In this document: positions 1-12,047 of the stretch, piece by piece
How the letters are laid out: each line of letters starts with the position of its first letter
Numbering within the stretch: position 1 is the first letter of the stretch
Position numbers and translations under genes: made by a program
Assembly: GCA_037783545.1 (NCBI GenBank)
Contig: JBBELK010000096.1
Coordinates: 2,356,001 to 2,420,000, forward strand
Direction of reading: 5' to 3'
From: Henricia sp. BOLD:AAB3569
Taxonomy: Eukaryota > Echinodermata > Asteroidea > Spinulosida > Echinasteridae
Length of the DNA stretch: 64,000 nucleotides
The notes under the pieces: generated by a model
Seen by the model: only the letters and a program-made list of their open reading frames with translations
The model's database searches: none
Told to the model about the DNA's origin: nothing

Positions 1-1083
1 ATTTCCCGACGAAAGTCTGTCAATTTTTTCAGGACAAGTGCGGAATATAGACTGTTTGGAGAATGCAAAATTTGAAGTTCGTCGGAAAATTTCTTGACTT
101 GCAAATTTGCCGACGTTTGGACCACACTTTGACCAAATTCCCGTCCCAAACAAGACTGAGCATGCGCACGAGTCAGGAGTACACGGACAGCCACGGTCTT
201 CAGAGCAGGCAGGAAGCCCGAGCCCAGTTTTCCCTAAACTCTGAAATTTCTCGGCCATTTCCGGGCAAAAGTTTGTCCATTTTTCAGGACAAGTGCGGAA
301 TATATACTGTTTGGAGCATGCAAAATTTGAAGTTCGTCGGAAAATTTCTTGACTTCCAAATTTGCCGACGTTTGGACCACACTTTGACCAAATTGTCGTC
401 CCAAACAAGACTGAGCATGCGCATGAGTCAGGAGTACACGGACAGCCACGGTCAGCAGAGCAGGCAGGAAGCCCGAGCCTAGTTTTCCCTAAACTCTAAA
501 ATTTATCGGCCATTTCCCGGCGAAAGTTTGTCAATTTTTCAGGACAAGTGCGGAATATAGACTGTTTGGAGCATGCCAAATTTGAAGTTCGTCGGAAAAT
601 TTCTTGACTTCCAAATTTGCCGAAGTGTGGACCACACTTTGACCAAATTCCCGTCCCAAACAAGACTGAGCATGCGCACGAGTCAGGAGTACACGGACAG
701 CCACGGTCTGCAGAGCAGGCAGGAAGCCCGAGCCCAGTTTTCCCTAAACTCTGAAATTTCTCGGCCATTTCCCGGCGAAAGTCTGTCAATTTTTCAGGAC
801 AAGTGCGGAATATAGACTGTTTGGAGCATGCACAATTTGAAGTTAGTCGGAAAATTTCTTGATTTGCAAATTTGCCGACGTTTGGACCACACTTTGACCA
901 AATTCCCGTCCCAAACAAGACTGAGCATGCGCACGAGTCAGGAGTACACGGACAGCCACGGTCAGCAGAGCAGGCAGGAAGTCCGAGGCTAGTTTTCCCT
1001 AAAGTCTGAAATTTCTCGGCCATTTCCCGGCGAAAGACTGTCATTTTTTTCAGGACAAGTGCGGAATATAGACTGTTTGGAGC

Positions 1084-4000
1084 ATGCAAAATTTTAATTT
1101 CGTTGGAAAATTTCTTGACTTGCAAATTTGCCGACGTTTGGAGCACACTTTGACCAAATTCCCGTCCCAAACAAGACTGAGCATGCGCACGAGTCAGGAG
1201 TACACGGACAGCCACGGTCAGCAGAGCAGGCAGGAAGTCCGAGGCTAGTTTTCCCTAAACTCTTAAATTTCTCGGCCATTTCCCGGCGAAAGTCTGTCAA
1301 TTTTTCAGGACAAGTGCGGAATATAGACTGTTTGGAGCATGCAAAATTTGAAGTTCGTCTGAAAATTTCTTGACTTCCAAATTTGCCGACGTTTGGACCA
1401 CACTTTGACCAAATTCCCGTCCCAAACAAGACTGAGCATGCGCACGAGTCAGGAGTACACGGACAGCCACGGTCTGCAGAGCAGGCAGGAAGCCCGAGCC
1501 CAGTTTTCCCTAAAGTCTGAAATTTCTCGGCCATTTCCCGGCGAAAGACTGTCATTTTTTCAGGACAAGTGCGGAATATAGACTGTTTGGAGCATGCAAA
1601 ATTTTAATTTCGTTGGAAAATTTCTTGACTTGCAAATTTGCCGACGTTTGGAGCACACTTTGACTAAATTCCCGTCCCAAACAAGACTGAGCATGCGCAC
1701 GAGTCAGGAGTACACGGACAGCCACGGTCAGCAGAGCAGGCAGGAAGTCCGAGGCTAGTTTTCCCTAAACTCTTAAATTTCTCGGCCATTTCCCGGCGAA
1801 AGTCTGTCAATTTTTCAGGACAAGTGCGGAATATAGACTGTTTGGAGCATGCAAAATTTGAAGTTCGTCTGAACATTTCTTGACTTCCAAATTTGCCGAC
1901 GTTTGGACCACACTTTGACCAAATTCCCGTCCCAAACAAGACTGAGCATGCGCACGAGTCAGGAGTACACGGACAGCCACGGTCTGCAGAGCAGGCAGGA
2001 AGCCCGTGCCCAGTTTTCCCTAAAGTCTGAAATTTCTCGGCCATTTCCCGGCGAAAGACTGTCATTTTTTCAGGACAAGTGCGGAATATAGACTGTTTGG
2101 AGCATGCAACATTTTAATTTCGTTGGAAAATTTCTTGACTTGCAAATTTGCCGACGTTTGGAGCACACTTTGACCAAATTCCCGTCCCAAACAAGACTGA
2201 GCATGCGCACGAGTCAGGAGTACACGGACAGCCACGGTCAGCAGAGCAGGCAGGAAGTCCGAGGCTAGTTTTCCCTAAACTCTTAAATTTCTCGGCCATT
2301 TCCCGGCGAAAGTCTGTCAATTTTTCAGGACAAGTGCGGAATATAGACTCTTTGGAGCATGCAAAATTTGAAGTTCGTCTGAAAATTTCTTGACTTCCAA
2401 ATTTGCCGACGTTTGGACCACACTTTGACCAAATTCCCGTCCCAAACAAGACTGAGCATGCGCACGAGTCAGGAGTACACGGACAGCCACGGTCTGCAGA
2501 TCAGGCAGGAAGCCCGAGCCCAGTTTTCCCTAAACTCTGAAATTTCTTGGCCGTTTCCCGGCGAAAGTCTGTCTAGTTTTTTCAGGACAAGTGCGGAATA
2601 TAGACTGTTTGGAGCATGCAAAATTTGAAGTTCGTCGGAAAATTTCTTGACTTGCAAATTTGCCGACGTTTGGAGCACACTTTGACCAAATTCCCGTCCC
2701 AAACAAGACTGAGCATGCGCACGAGTCAGGAGTACACGGACAGCCACGGTCTGCAGATCAGGCAGGAAGCCCGAGCCCAGTTTTCCCTAAACTCTGAAAT
2801 TTCTCGGCCATTTCCCGGCGAAAATCTGTCAATTTTTCAGGACAAGTGCGGAATATAGACTGTTTGGAGCATGCAAAATTTGAAGTTCGTCTGAAAATTT
2901 CTTGACTTCCAAATTTGCCGACGTTTGGACCACACTTTGACCAAATTCCCGTCCCAAACAAGACTGAGCATGCGCACGAGTCAGGAGTACACGGACAGCC
3001 ATGGTCTGCAGAGCAGGCAGGAAGCCCGAGACCAGTTTTCCCTAAAGTCTGAAATTTCTCGGCCATTTCCCGGCGAAAGACTGTCATTTTTTCAGGACAA
3101 GTGCGGAATATAGACTGTTTGGAGCATGCAAAATTTTAATTTCGTTGGAAAATTTCTTGACTTGCAAATTTGCCGACGTTTGGAGCACACTTTGACCAAA
3201 TTCCCGTCCCAAACAAGACTGAGCATGCGCACGAGTCAGGAGTACACGGACAGCCACGGTCAGCAGAGCAGGCAGGAAGTCCGAGGCTAGTTTTCCCTAA
3301 ACTCTTAAATTTCTCGGCCATTTCCCGGCGAAAGTCTGTCAATTTTTCAGGACAAGTGCGGAATATAGACTGTTTGGAGCATGCAAAATTTGAAGTTCGT
3401 CTGAGAATTTCTTGACTTCCAAATTTGCCGACGTTTGGACCACACTTTGACCAAATTCCCGTCCCAAACAAGACTGAGCATGCGCACGAGTCAGGAGTAC
3501 ACGGACAGCCACGGTCTGCAGAGCAGGCAGGAAGCCCGAGCCCAGTTTTCCCTAAAGTCTGAAATTTCTCGGCCATTTCCCGGCGAAAGACTGTCATTTT
3601 TTCAGGACAAGTGCGGAATATAGACTGTTTGGAGCATGCAAAATTTTAATTTCGTTGGAAAATTTCTTGACTTGCAAATTTGCCGACGTTTGGAGCACAC
3701 TTTGACCAAATTCCCGTCCCAAACAAGACTGAGCATGCGCACGAGTCAGGAGTACACGGACAGCCACGGTCAGCAGAGCAGGCAGGAAGTCCGAGGCTAG
3801 TTTTCCCTAAACTCTTAAATTTCTCGGCCATTTCCCGGCGAAAGTCTGTCAATTTTTCAGGACAAGTGCGGAATATAGACTGTTTGGAGCATGCAAAATT
3901 TGAAGTTCGTCTGAGAATTTCTTGACTTCCAAATTTGCCGACGTTTGGACCACACTTTGACCAAATTCCCGTCCCAAACAAGACTGAGCATGCGCACGAG

Positions 4001-4145
4001 TCAGGAGTACACGGACAGCCACGGTCTGCAGAGCAGGCAGGAAGCCCGAGCCCAGTTTTCCCTAAAGTCTGAAATTTCTCGGCCATTTCCCGGCGAAAGA
4101 CTGTCATTTTTTCAGGACAAGTGCGGAATATAGACTGTTTGGAGC
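1084..4145. repeat. 510 bp dimeric higher-order repeat, six copies
   Basis: Two unit types alternate. Type N starts with TTTTAATTTCGTTGG and carries GTTTGGAGCAC, GGTCAGCAGAG and GAGGCTAG. Type L starts with TTTGAAGTTCGTCTG and carries CTTCC, GGACCAC, GGTCTGCAG, CTAAAGTCTG and GAAAGACTGTC. N begins at 1084, 1594, 2104, 3126 and 3636, and L at 1339, 1849, 2871, 3381 and 3891. At 2359 and 2616 the pattern is disturbed by two related units (that pair is 512 bp). The last two dimers (3126-3635 and 3636-4145) look identical, including the private GTCTGAGAATTT, so they are a very recent duplication. Confidence 0.9.
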
Positions 4146-5930
4146 ATGCAAAATTTTAATTTCGTTGGAAAATTTCTTGACTTGCAAATTTGCCGACGTT
4201 TGGAGCACACTTTGACCAAATTCCCGTCCCAAACAAGACTGAGCATGCGCACGAGTCAGGAGTACACGGACAGCCACGGTCTGCAGAGCAGGCAGCAAGC
4301 CCGAGCCCAGTTTTCCCTAAACTCTGAAATTTCTCGGCCATTTGCCGGCGAAAGTCTGTCAATTTTTCAGGACAAGTGCGGAATATAGACTGTTTGGAGC
4401 ATGCACAATTTGAAGTTAGTCGGAAAATTTCTTGATTTGCAAATTTGCCGACGTTTGGAGCACACTTTGACCAAATTCCCGTCCCAAACAAGACTGAGCA
4501 TGCGCACGAGTCAGGAGTACACGGACAGCCACGGTCAGCAGAGCAGGCAGGAAGCCCGAGGCTAGTTTTCCCTAAACTCTTAAATTTCTCGGCCATTTCC
4601 CGGCGAAAGTCTGTCAATTTTTCAGGACAAGTGCGGAATATAGACTGTTTGGAGCATGCCAAATTTGAAGTTCGTCTGAAAATTTCTTGACTTCCAAATT
4701 TGCCGACGTTTGGACCACACTTTGACCAAATTCCCGTCCCAAACAAGACTGAGCATGCGCACGAGTCAGGAGTACACGGACAGCCACGGTCTGCAGAGCA
4801 GGCAGGAAGCCCGAGCCCAGTTTTCCCTAAACTCTGAAATTTCTTGGCCGTTTCCCGGCGAAAGTCTGTCAAGTTTTTTCAGGACAAGTGCGGAATATAG
4901 ACTGTTTGGAGCATGCAAAATTTGAAGTTCGTCGGAAAATTTCTTGACTTGCAAATTTGCCGACGTTTGGAGCACACTTTGACCAAATTCCCGTCCCAAA
5001 CAAGACTGAGCATGCGCACGAGTCAGGAGTACACGGACAGCCACGGTCTGCAGATCAGGCAGGAAGCCCGAGCCCAGTTTTCCCTAAACTCTGAAATTTC
5101 TCGGCCATTTCCCGGCGAAAATCTGTCAATTTTTCAGGACAAGTGCGGAATATAGACTGTTTGGAGCATGCAAAATTTGAAGTTCGTTGGAAAATTTCTT
5201 GACTTCCAAATTTGCCGACGTTTGGACCACACTTTGACCAAATTCCCGTCCCAAACGAAACTGAGCATGCGCACGAGTCAGGAGTACACGGACAGCCACG
5301 GTCTGCAGAGCAGACAGGAAGCCCGAGCCCAGTTTCCCCTAAACTCTGAAATTTTCGGCCATTTCACAGCAAAAGTCTGTCAATTTTTCAGGACAAGTGC
5401 GGAATATAGACTGTTTGGAGCATGCAAAATTTGAAGTTCGTCGGACAATTTCTTGACTTCCAAATTTGCCGACGTTTGGACCACACTTTGACCAAATTCC
5501 CGTCCCAAACAAGACTGAGCATGCGCACGAGTGAGGAGTACACGGACAGTTACGGTCTGCAGAGCAGGTAGGAAGCCCGAGCCTAGTTTTCCATAAACTC
5601 TGAAATTTCTCGGCCATTTCCCGGCGAAAGTCTGTCAATTTTCCAGGACAAGTGCGGAATATAGACTGTTTGGAGCATGCAAAATTTGAAGTTCGTCGGA
5701 AAATTTCTTGACTTGCAAATTTGCCGACGTTTGGAGCACACTTTGACCAAATTCCCGTCCCAAACAAGACTGAGCATGCGCATGAGTCAGGAGTACATGG
5801 AGAGCCACGGTCTGCAGAGCAGGCAGGAAGCCCGAGCCTAGTTTCCCTAAACTCTGAAATTTCTCGGCCATTTCCCGGCGAAAGTCTGTCAATTTTTCAG
5901 GACAAGTGCGGAATATAGACTGTTTGGAGC

Positions 5931-6333
5931 ATGCCAAATTTGAAGTTCGTCGGAAGATTTCTTGACTTGCAAATTTGCCGACGTTTGGAGCACACTTTGA
6001 CCAAATTCCCGTCCCAAACAAGACTGAGCATGCGCACGAGTCAGGAGTACACGGACAGCCACGGTCAGCAGAGCAGGCAGGAAGCCCGAGGCTAGTTTGA
6101 CTTGCAAATTTGACTTGCAAATTTGCCGACGTTTGGAGCAAACTTTGACCAAATTCCCGTCCCAAACAAGAATGAGCATGCGCACGAGTCAGGAGTACAC
6201 GGACAGCCACGGTCAGCAGAGCAGGCAGGAAGCCCGAGGCTAGTTTTCCCTAAACTCTTAAATTTATCGGCCATTTCCCGGCGAAAGTTTGTCAATTTTT
6301 CAGGACAAGTGCGGAATATAGACTGTTTGGAGC
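5931..6333. repeat. Deleted unit junction with 13 bp direct duplication
   Basis: This is the only irregular spacing in the window: 403 bp instead of 510 for two units. At 6098/6099 the sequence jumps from GAGGCTAGTTT straight into GACTTGCAAATTT, which normally lies about 120 bp further on. The 13-mer GACTTGCAAATTT is present twice in a row (6099-6111 and 6112-6124). The net change is -107 bp, which is best read as a 120 bp deletion plus a 13 bp duplication. Confidence 0.9.
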
Positions 6334-8120
6334 ATGCAAAATTTGAAGTTCGTCGGAAGATTTCTTGACTTGCAAATTTGCCGACGTTTGGAGCACACTT
6401 TGACCAAATTCCCGTCCCAAACAAGACTGAGCATGCGCACGAGTCAGGAGTACACGGACAGCCACGGTCAGCAGAGCAGGCAGGAAGCCCGAGGCTAGTT
6501 TTCCCTAAACTCTTAAATTTATCGGCCATTTCCCGGCGAAAGTCTGTCAATTTTTCAGGACAAGTGCGGAATATAGACTGTTTGGAGCATGCAACATTTG
6601 AAGTTCGTCTGAAAATTTCTTGACTTCCAAATTTGCCGACGTTTGGACCACACTTTGACCAAATTCCCGTCCCAAACAAGACTGAGCATGCGCACGAGTC
6701 AGGAGTACACGGACAGCCACGGTCTGCAGAGCAGGCAGGAAGCCCGAGCCCAGTTTCCCTAAACTCTGAAATTTCTTGGCCGTTTCCCGGCGAAAGTCTG
6801 TCAAGTTTTTTCAGGACAAGTGCGGAATATAGACTGTTTGGAGCATGCAAAATTTGAAGTTCGTCGGAAAATTTCTTGACTTGCAAATTTGCCGACGTTT
6901 GGAGCACACTTTGACCAAATTCCCGTCCCAAACAAGACTGAGCATGCGCACGAGTCAGGAGTACACGGACAGCCACGGTCTGCAGAGCAGGCAGGAAGCC
7001 CGAGCCCAGTTTTCCCTAAACTCTGAAATTTCTCGGCCATTTCCCGACGAAAGTCTGTCAATTTTTTCAGGACAAGTGCGGAATATAGACTGTTTGGAGA
7101 ATGCAAAATTTGAAGTTCGTCGGAAAATTTCTTGACTTGCAAATTTGCCGACGTTTGGACCACACTTTGACCAAATTCCCGTCCCAAACAAGACTGAGCA
7201 TGCGCACGAGTCAGGAGTACACGGACAGCCACGGTCTTCAGAGCAGGCAGGAAGCCCGAGCCCAGTTTTCCCTAAACTCTGAAATTTCTCGGCCATTTCC
7301 GGGCAAAAGTCTGTCCATTTTTCAGGACAAGTGCGGAATATATACTGTTTGGAGCATGCAAAATTTGAAGTTCGTCGGAAAATTTCTTGACTTCCAAATT
7401 TGCCGACGTTTGGACCACACTTTGACCAAATTGTCGTCCCAAACAAGACTGAGCATGCGCATGAGTCAGGAGTACACGGACAGCCACGGTCAGCAGAGCA
7501 GGCAGGAAGCCCGAGCCTAGTTTTCCCTAAACTCTAAAATTTATCGGCCATTTCCCGGCGAAAGTTTGTCAATTTTTCAGGACAAGTGCGGAATATAGAC
7601 TGTTTGGAGCATGCAAAATTTGAAGTTCGTCGGAAAATTTCTTGACTTGCAAATTTGCCGACGTTTGGAGCACACTTTGACCAAATTCCCGTCCAAAACA
7701 AGACTGAGCATGCGCACGAGTGAGGAGTACACGGACAGTTACGGTCTGCAGAGCAGGCAGGAAGCCCGAGGCTAGTTTTCCCTAAACTCTTAAATTTCTC
7801 GGCCATTTCCCGGCGAAAGTCTGTCAATTTTTCAGGACAAGTGCGGAATATAGACTGTTTGGAGCATGCAAAATTTGAAGTTCGTCTGAAAATTTCTTGA
7901 CTTCCAAATTTGCCGACGTTTGGACCACACTTTGACCAAATTCCCGTCCCAAACAAGACTGAGCATGCGCACGAGTCAGGAGTACACGGACAGCCACGGT
8001 CTGCAGATCAGGCAGGAAGCCCGAGCCCAGTTTTCCCTAAACTCTGAAATTTATCGGCCATTTCCCGGCGAAAATCTGTCAATTTTTCAGGACAAGTGCG
8101 GAATATAGACTGTTTGGAGC
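6334..8120. repeat. 7-unit segmental duplication, copy 1 (1,787 bp period)
   Basis: Units starting at 6334, 6589, 6845, 7101, 7356, 7611 and 7866 recur in the same order at about 8121, 8381, 8637, 8897, 9152, 9407 and 9662. Shared private alleles include CCATTTCCCGACGAAAG, GGAGAATGC (7098 and 8894), ATATATACTG and AATTGTCGTCC. The first 500 bp of the window match the middle of this block (7039-7540), so a third partial copy begins left of position 1. The exchange point lies inside the unit at 8121, which starts like the 9917 unit and ends like the 6334 unit. Confidence 0.9.
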
Positions 8121-8896
8121 ATAGCAAAATTTGAAGTTCGTTGGAAAATTTCTTGACTTCCAAATTTGCCGACATTTGTGACCACACTTTGACCAAATTC
8201 CCGTCCCAAACAAGACTGAGCATGCGCACGAGTCAGGAGTTACACGGACAGCCACGGTCAGCAGGAGCAGGCAGGAAGCCCGAGGCTAGTTTTCCCTAAA
8301 ACTCTTAAATTTATCGGCCATTTCCCGGCGAAAGTCTGTCAATTTTTCAGGACAAGTGCGGAATATAGACTGTTTGGAGCATGCAACATTTGAAGTTCGT
8401 CTGAAAATTTCTTGACTTCCAAATTTGCCGACGTTTGGACCACACTTTGACCAAATTCCCGTCCCAAACAAGACTGAGCATGCGCACGAGTCAGGAGTAC
8501 ACGGACAGCCACGGTCTGCAGAGCAGGCAGGAAGCCCGAGCCCAGTTTCCCCTAAACTCTGAATTTCTTGGCCGTTTCCCGGCGAAAGTCTGTCAAGTTT
8601 TTTCAGGACAAGTGCGGAATATAGACTGTTTGGAGCATGCAAAATTTGAAGTTCGTCGGAAAATTTCTTGCACTTGCAAATTTGCCGACGTTTGGAGCAC
8701 ACTTTTGACCAAATTCCCGTCCCAAACAAGACTGAGCATGCGCACGAGTCAGGAGTACACGGACAGCACGGTCTGCAGAGCAGGCAGGAAGCCCGAGGCC
8801 CAGTTTTCCCTAAACTCTGAAATTTCTCGGCCATTTCCCGACGAAAGTCTTGTCAATTTTTTCAGGACAAGTGCGGAATATAGAACTGTTTGGAGA
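8121..8896. other. Patch of single-base indels, probable consensus error
   Basis: Relative to copy 1 (6334-7100) and to the unit consensus there are 11 one-base insertions and 2 one-base deletions. Examples are GGAGCATAGC (8123), ATTTGTGACC (about 8179), GAGTTACAC (about 8241), GCAGGAGCAGG (about 8265), CTAAAACTC (about 8301), TTGCACTTGC (about 8671), CTTTTGACC (about 8706), ACAGCACGG (about 8767), CGAGGCCCAG (about 8797), GTCTTGTC (about 8850) and TAGAACTG (about 8884). Hardly any substitutions accompany them, and indels of this kind are rare elsewhere. This pattern is typical of an unpolished long-read stretch. Confidence 0.8.
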
Positions 8897-9916
8897 ATGC
8901 AAAATTTGAAGTTCGTCGGAAAATTTCTTGACTTGCAAATTTGCCGACGTTTGGACCACACTTTGACCAAATTCCCGTCCCAAACAAGACTGAGCATGCG
9001 CACGAGTCAGGAGTACACGGACAGCCACGGTCTTCAGAGCAGGCAGGAAGCCCGAGCCCAGTTTTCCCTAAACTCTGAAATTTCTCGGCCATTTCCGGGC
9101 AAAAGTCTGTCCATTTTTCAGGACAAGTGCGGAATATATACTGTTTGGAGCATGCAAAATTTGAAGTTCGTCGGAAAATTTCTTGACTTCCAAATTTGCC
9201 GACGTTTGGACCACACTTTGACCAAATTGTCGTCCCAAACAAGACTGAGCATGCGCATGAGTCAGGAGTACACGGACAGCCACGGTCAGCAGAGCAGGCA
9301 GGAAGCCCGAGCCTAGTTTTCCCTAAACTCTAAAATTTATCGGCCATTTCCCGGCGAAAGTTTGTCAATTTTTCAGGACAAGTGCGGAATATAGACTGTT
9401 TGGAGCATGCAAAATTTGAAGTTCGTCGGAAAATTTCTTGACTTGCAAATTTGCCGACGTTTGGAGCACACTTTGACCAAATTCCCGTCCAAAACAAGAC
9501 TGAGCATGCGCACGAGTGAGGAGTACACGGACAGTTACGGTCTGCAGAGCAGGCAGGAAGCCCGAGGCTAGTTTTCCCTAAACTCTTAAATTTCTCGGCC
9601 ATTTCCCGGCGAAAGTCTGTCAATTTTTCAGGACAAGTGCGGAATATAGACTGTTTGGAGCATGCAAAATTTGAAGTTCGTCTGAAAATTTCTTGACTTC
9701 CAAATTTGCCGACGTTTGGACCACACTTTGACCAAATTCCCGTCCCAAACAAGACTGAGCATGCGCACGAGTCAGGAGTACACGGACAGCCACGGTCTGC
9801 AGATCAGGCAGGAAGCCCGAGCCCAGTTTTCCCTAAACTCTGAAATTTATCGGCCATTTCCCGGCGAAAATCTGTCAATTTTTCAGGACAAGTGCGGAAT
9901 ATAGACTGTTTGGAGC
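8121..9916. repeat. 7-unit segmental duplication, copy 2
   Basis: This is the tandem partner of 6334-8120. From about 8,897 to 9,916 it matches copy 1 almost base for base at an offset of 1,796. The left part, up to about 8,884, is interrupted by many single-base indels, described separately. Those indels account for the drift of the offset from 1,787 to 1,796. Confidence 0.9.
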
Positions 9917-11956
9917 ATGCAAAATTTGAAGTTCGTTGGAAAATTTCTTGACTTCCAAATTTGCCGACATTTGGACCACACTTTGACCAAATTCCCGTCC
10001 CAAACAAGACTGAGCATGCGCATGAGTCAGGAGTACACGGACAGCCACGGTCTGCAGAGCAGGCAGGAAGCCCGAGCCCAGTTTTCCCTAAACTCTGAAA
10101 TTTCTCGGCCATTTCCCGGCGAAAGTCTGTCAATTTTTCAGGACAAGTGCGGAATATAGACTGTTTGGAGCATGCACAATTTGAAGTTCGTCGGAAAATT
10201 TCTTGACTTGCAAATTTGCCGACGTTTGCACCACACTTTGACCAAATTCCCGTCCCAAACAAGACTGAGCATGCGCACGAGTCAGGAGTACACGGACAGC
10301 CACGGTCTGCAGATCAGGCAGGAAGCCAGAGCCCAGTTTTCCCTAAACTCTGAAATTTATCGGCCATTTCCCGGCGAAAATCTGTCAATTTTTCAGGACA
10401 AGTGCGGAATATAGACTGTTTGGAGCATGCAAAATTTGAAGTTCGTTGGAAAATTTCTTGACTTCCAAATTTGCCGACATTTGGACCACACTTTGACCAA
10501 ATTCTCGTCCCAAACAAGACTGAGCATGCGCATGAGTCAGGAGTACACGGACAGCCACGGTCTGCAGAGCAGGCAGGAAGCCCGAGCCCAGTTTTCCCTA
10601 AACTCTGAAATTTCTCGGCCATTTCCCGGCGAAAGTCTGTCAATTTTTCAGGACAAGTGCGGAATATAGACTGTTTGGAGCATGCACAATTTGAAGTTAG
10701 TCGGAAAATTTCTTGACTTGCAAATTTGACGACGTTTGGAGCACACTTCGACCAAATTCCCGTCCCAAACAAGACTGAGCATGCGCACGAGTCAGGAGTA
10801 CACGGACAGCCACGGTCAGCAGAGCAGGCAGGAAGCCCGAGGCTAGTTTTCCCTAAACTCTGAAATTTATCGGCCATTTCCCGGCGAAAATCTGTCAATT
10901 TTTCAGGACAAGTGCGGAATATAGACTGTTTGGAGCATGCAAAATTTGAAGTTCGTTGGAAAATTTCTTGACTTCCAAATTTGCCGACATTTGGACCACA
11001 CTTTGACCAAATTCCCGTCCCAAACAAGACTGAGCATGCGCATGAGTCAGGAGTACACGGACAGCCACGGTCTGCAGAGCAGGCAGGAAGCCCGAGCCCA
11101 GTTTTCCCTAAACTCTGAAATTTATCGGTCATTTCCCGGCGAAAGTCTGTCAATTTTTCAGGACAAGTGCGGAATATAGACTGTTTGGAGCATGCACAAT
11201 TTGAAGTTAGTCGGAAAATTTCTTGACTTGCAAATTTGACGACGTTTGGAGCACACTTCGACCAAATTCCCGTCCCAAACAAGACTGAGCATGCGCACGA
11301 GTCAGGAGTACACGGACAGCCACGGTCAGCAGAGCAGGCAGGAAGCCCGAGGCTAGTTTTCCCTAAACTATTAAATTTCTCGGCCATTTCCCGGCGAAAG
11401 TCTGTCAATTTTTCAGGACAAGTGCGGAATATAGACTGTTTGGAGCATGCAAAATTTGAAGTTCGTCTGAAATTTTTTTGACTTCCAAATTTGCCGACGT
11501 TTGGACCACACTTTGACAAAATTCCCGTCCCAAACAAGACTGAGCATGCGCACGAGTGAGGAGTACACGGACAGTTACGGTCTGCAGAGCAGGCAGGAAG
11601 CCCGAGCCTAGTTTTCCCTAAACTCTGAAATTTCTCGGCCATTTCCCGGCGAAAGTCTGTCAATTTTTCAGGACAAGTGCGGAATATAGACTGTTTGGAG
11701 CATGCAAAATTTGAAGTTCGTCGGAAGATTTCTTGACTTGCAAATTTGCCGACGTTTGGAGCACACTTGGACCAAATTCCCGTCCCAAACAAGACTGAGC
11801 ATGCGTACGAGTCAGGAGTACACGGACAGCCACGGTCAGCAGAGCAGGCAGGAAGCCCGAGGCTAGTTTTCCCTAAACTCTTAAATTTCTCGGCCATTTC
11901 CCGGCGAAAGTCTGTCAATTTTTCAGGACAAGTGCGGAATATAGACTGTTTGGAGC
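9662..11956. repeat. 9-unit segmental duplication, copy 1 (2,295 bp period)
   Basis: Units at 9662, 9917, 10172, 10427, 10682, 10937, 11192 and 11447 recur in order 2,295 bp to the right (exactly 9 x 255). Inside the block, units with ACATTTGGACC and GCGCATGAG alternate with units starting GCACAATTTG, giving a 510 bp dimer pattern. Differences from copy 2 are few, for example TTCTCGTCC at 10502 against TTCCCGTCC in copy 2. Confidence 0.9.
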
Positions 11957-12047
11957 ATGCAAAATTTGAAGTTCGTCTGAAAATTTCTTGACTTCCAAAT
12001 TTGCCGACGTTTGGACCACACTTTGACCAAATTCCCGTCCCAAACAA
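10314..12047 (-). other. Second-longest-type periodic open frame (577 codons), not called as a gene
   Basis: It is the same minus-strand frame as in 39643-41589 but lies in domain A, spanning about 6.8 units with no +GAT codon. Comparable frames occur at 54820-56508, 59698-61380, 27835-29415 and 22052-23503. They begin and end wherever a unit carries a stop or a non-triplet indel, not at conserved gene boundaries. This argues that they are by-products of the repeat. Confidence 0.12.

Noticed and set aside
5522..5535. GAGTGAGGAG at 5529, 7719, 9515 and 11558 as an early form of the +GAT allele
   Set aside because: It is a C to G substitution without length change and is linked to ACAGTTACGG. 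It is not the three-base insertion.
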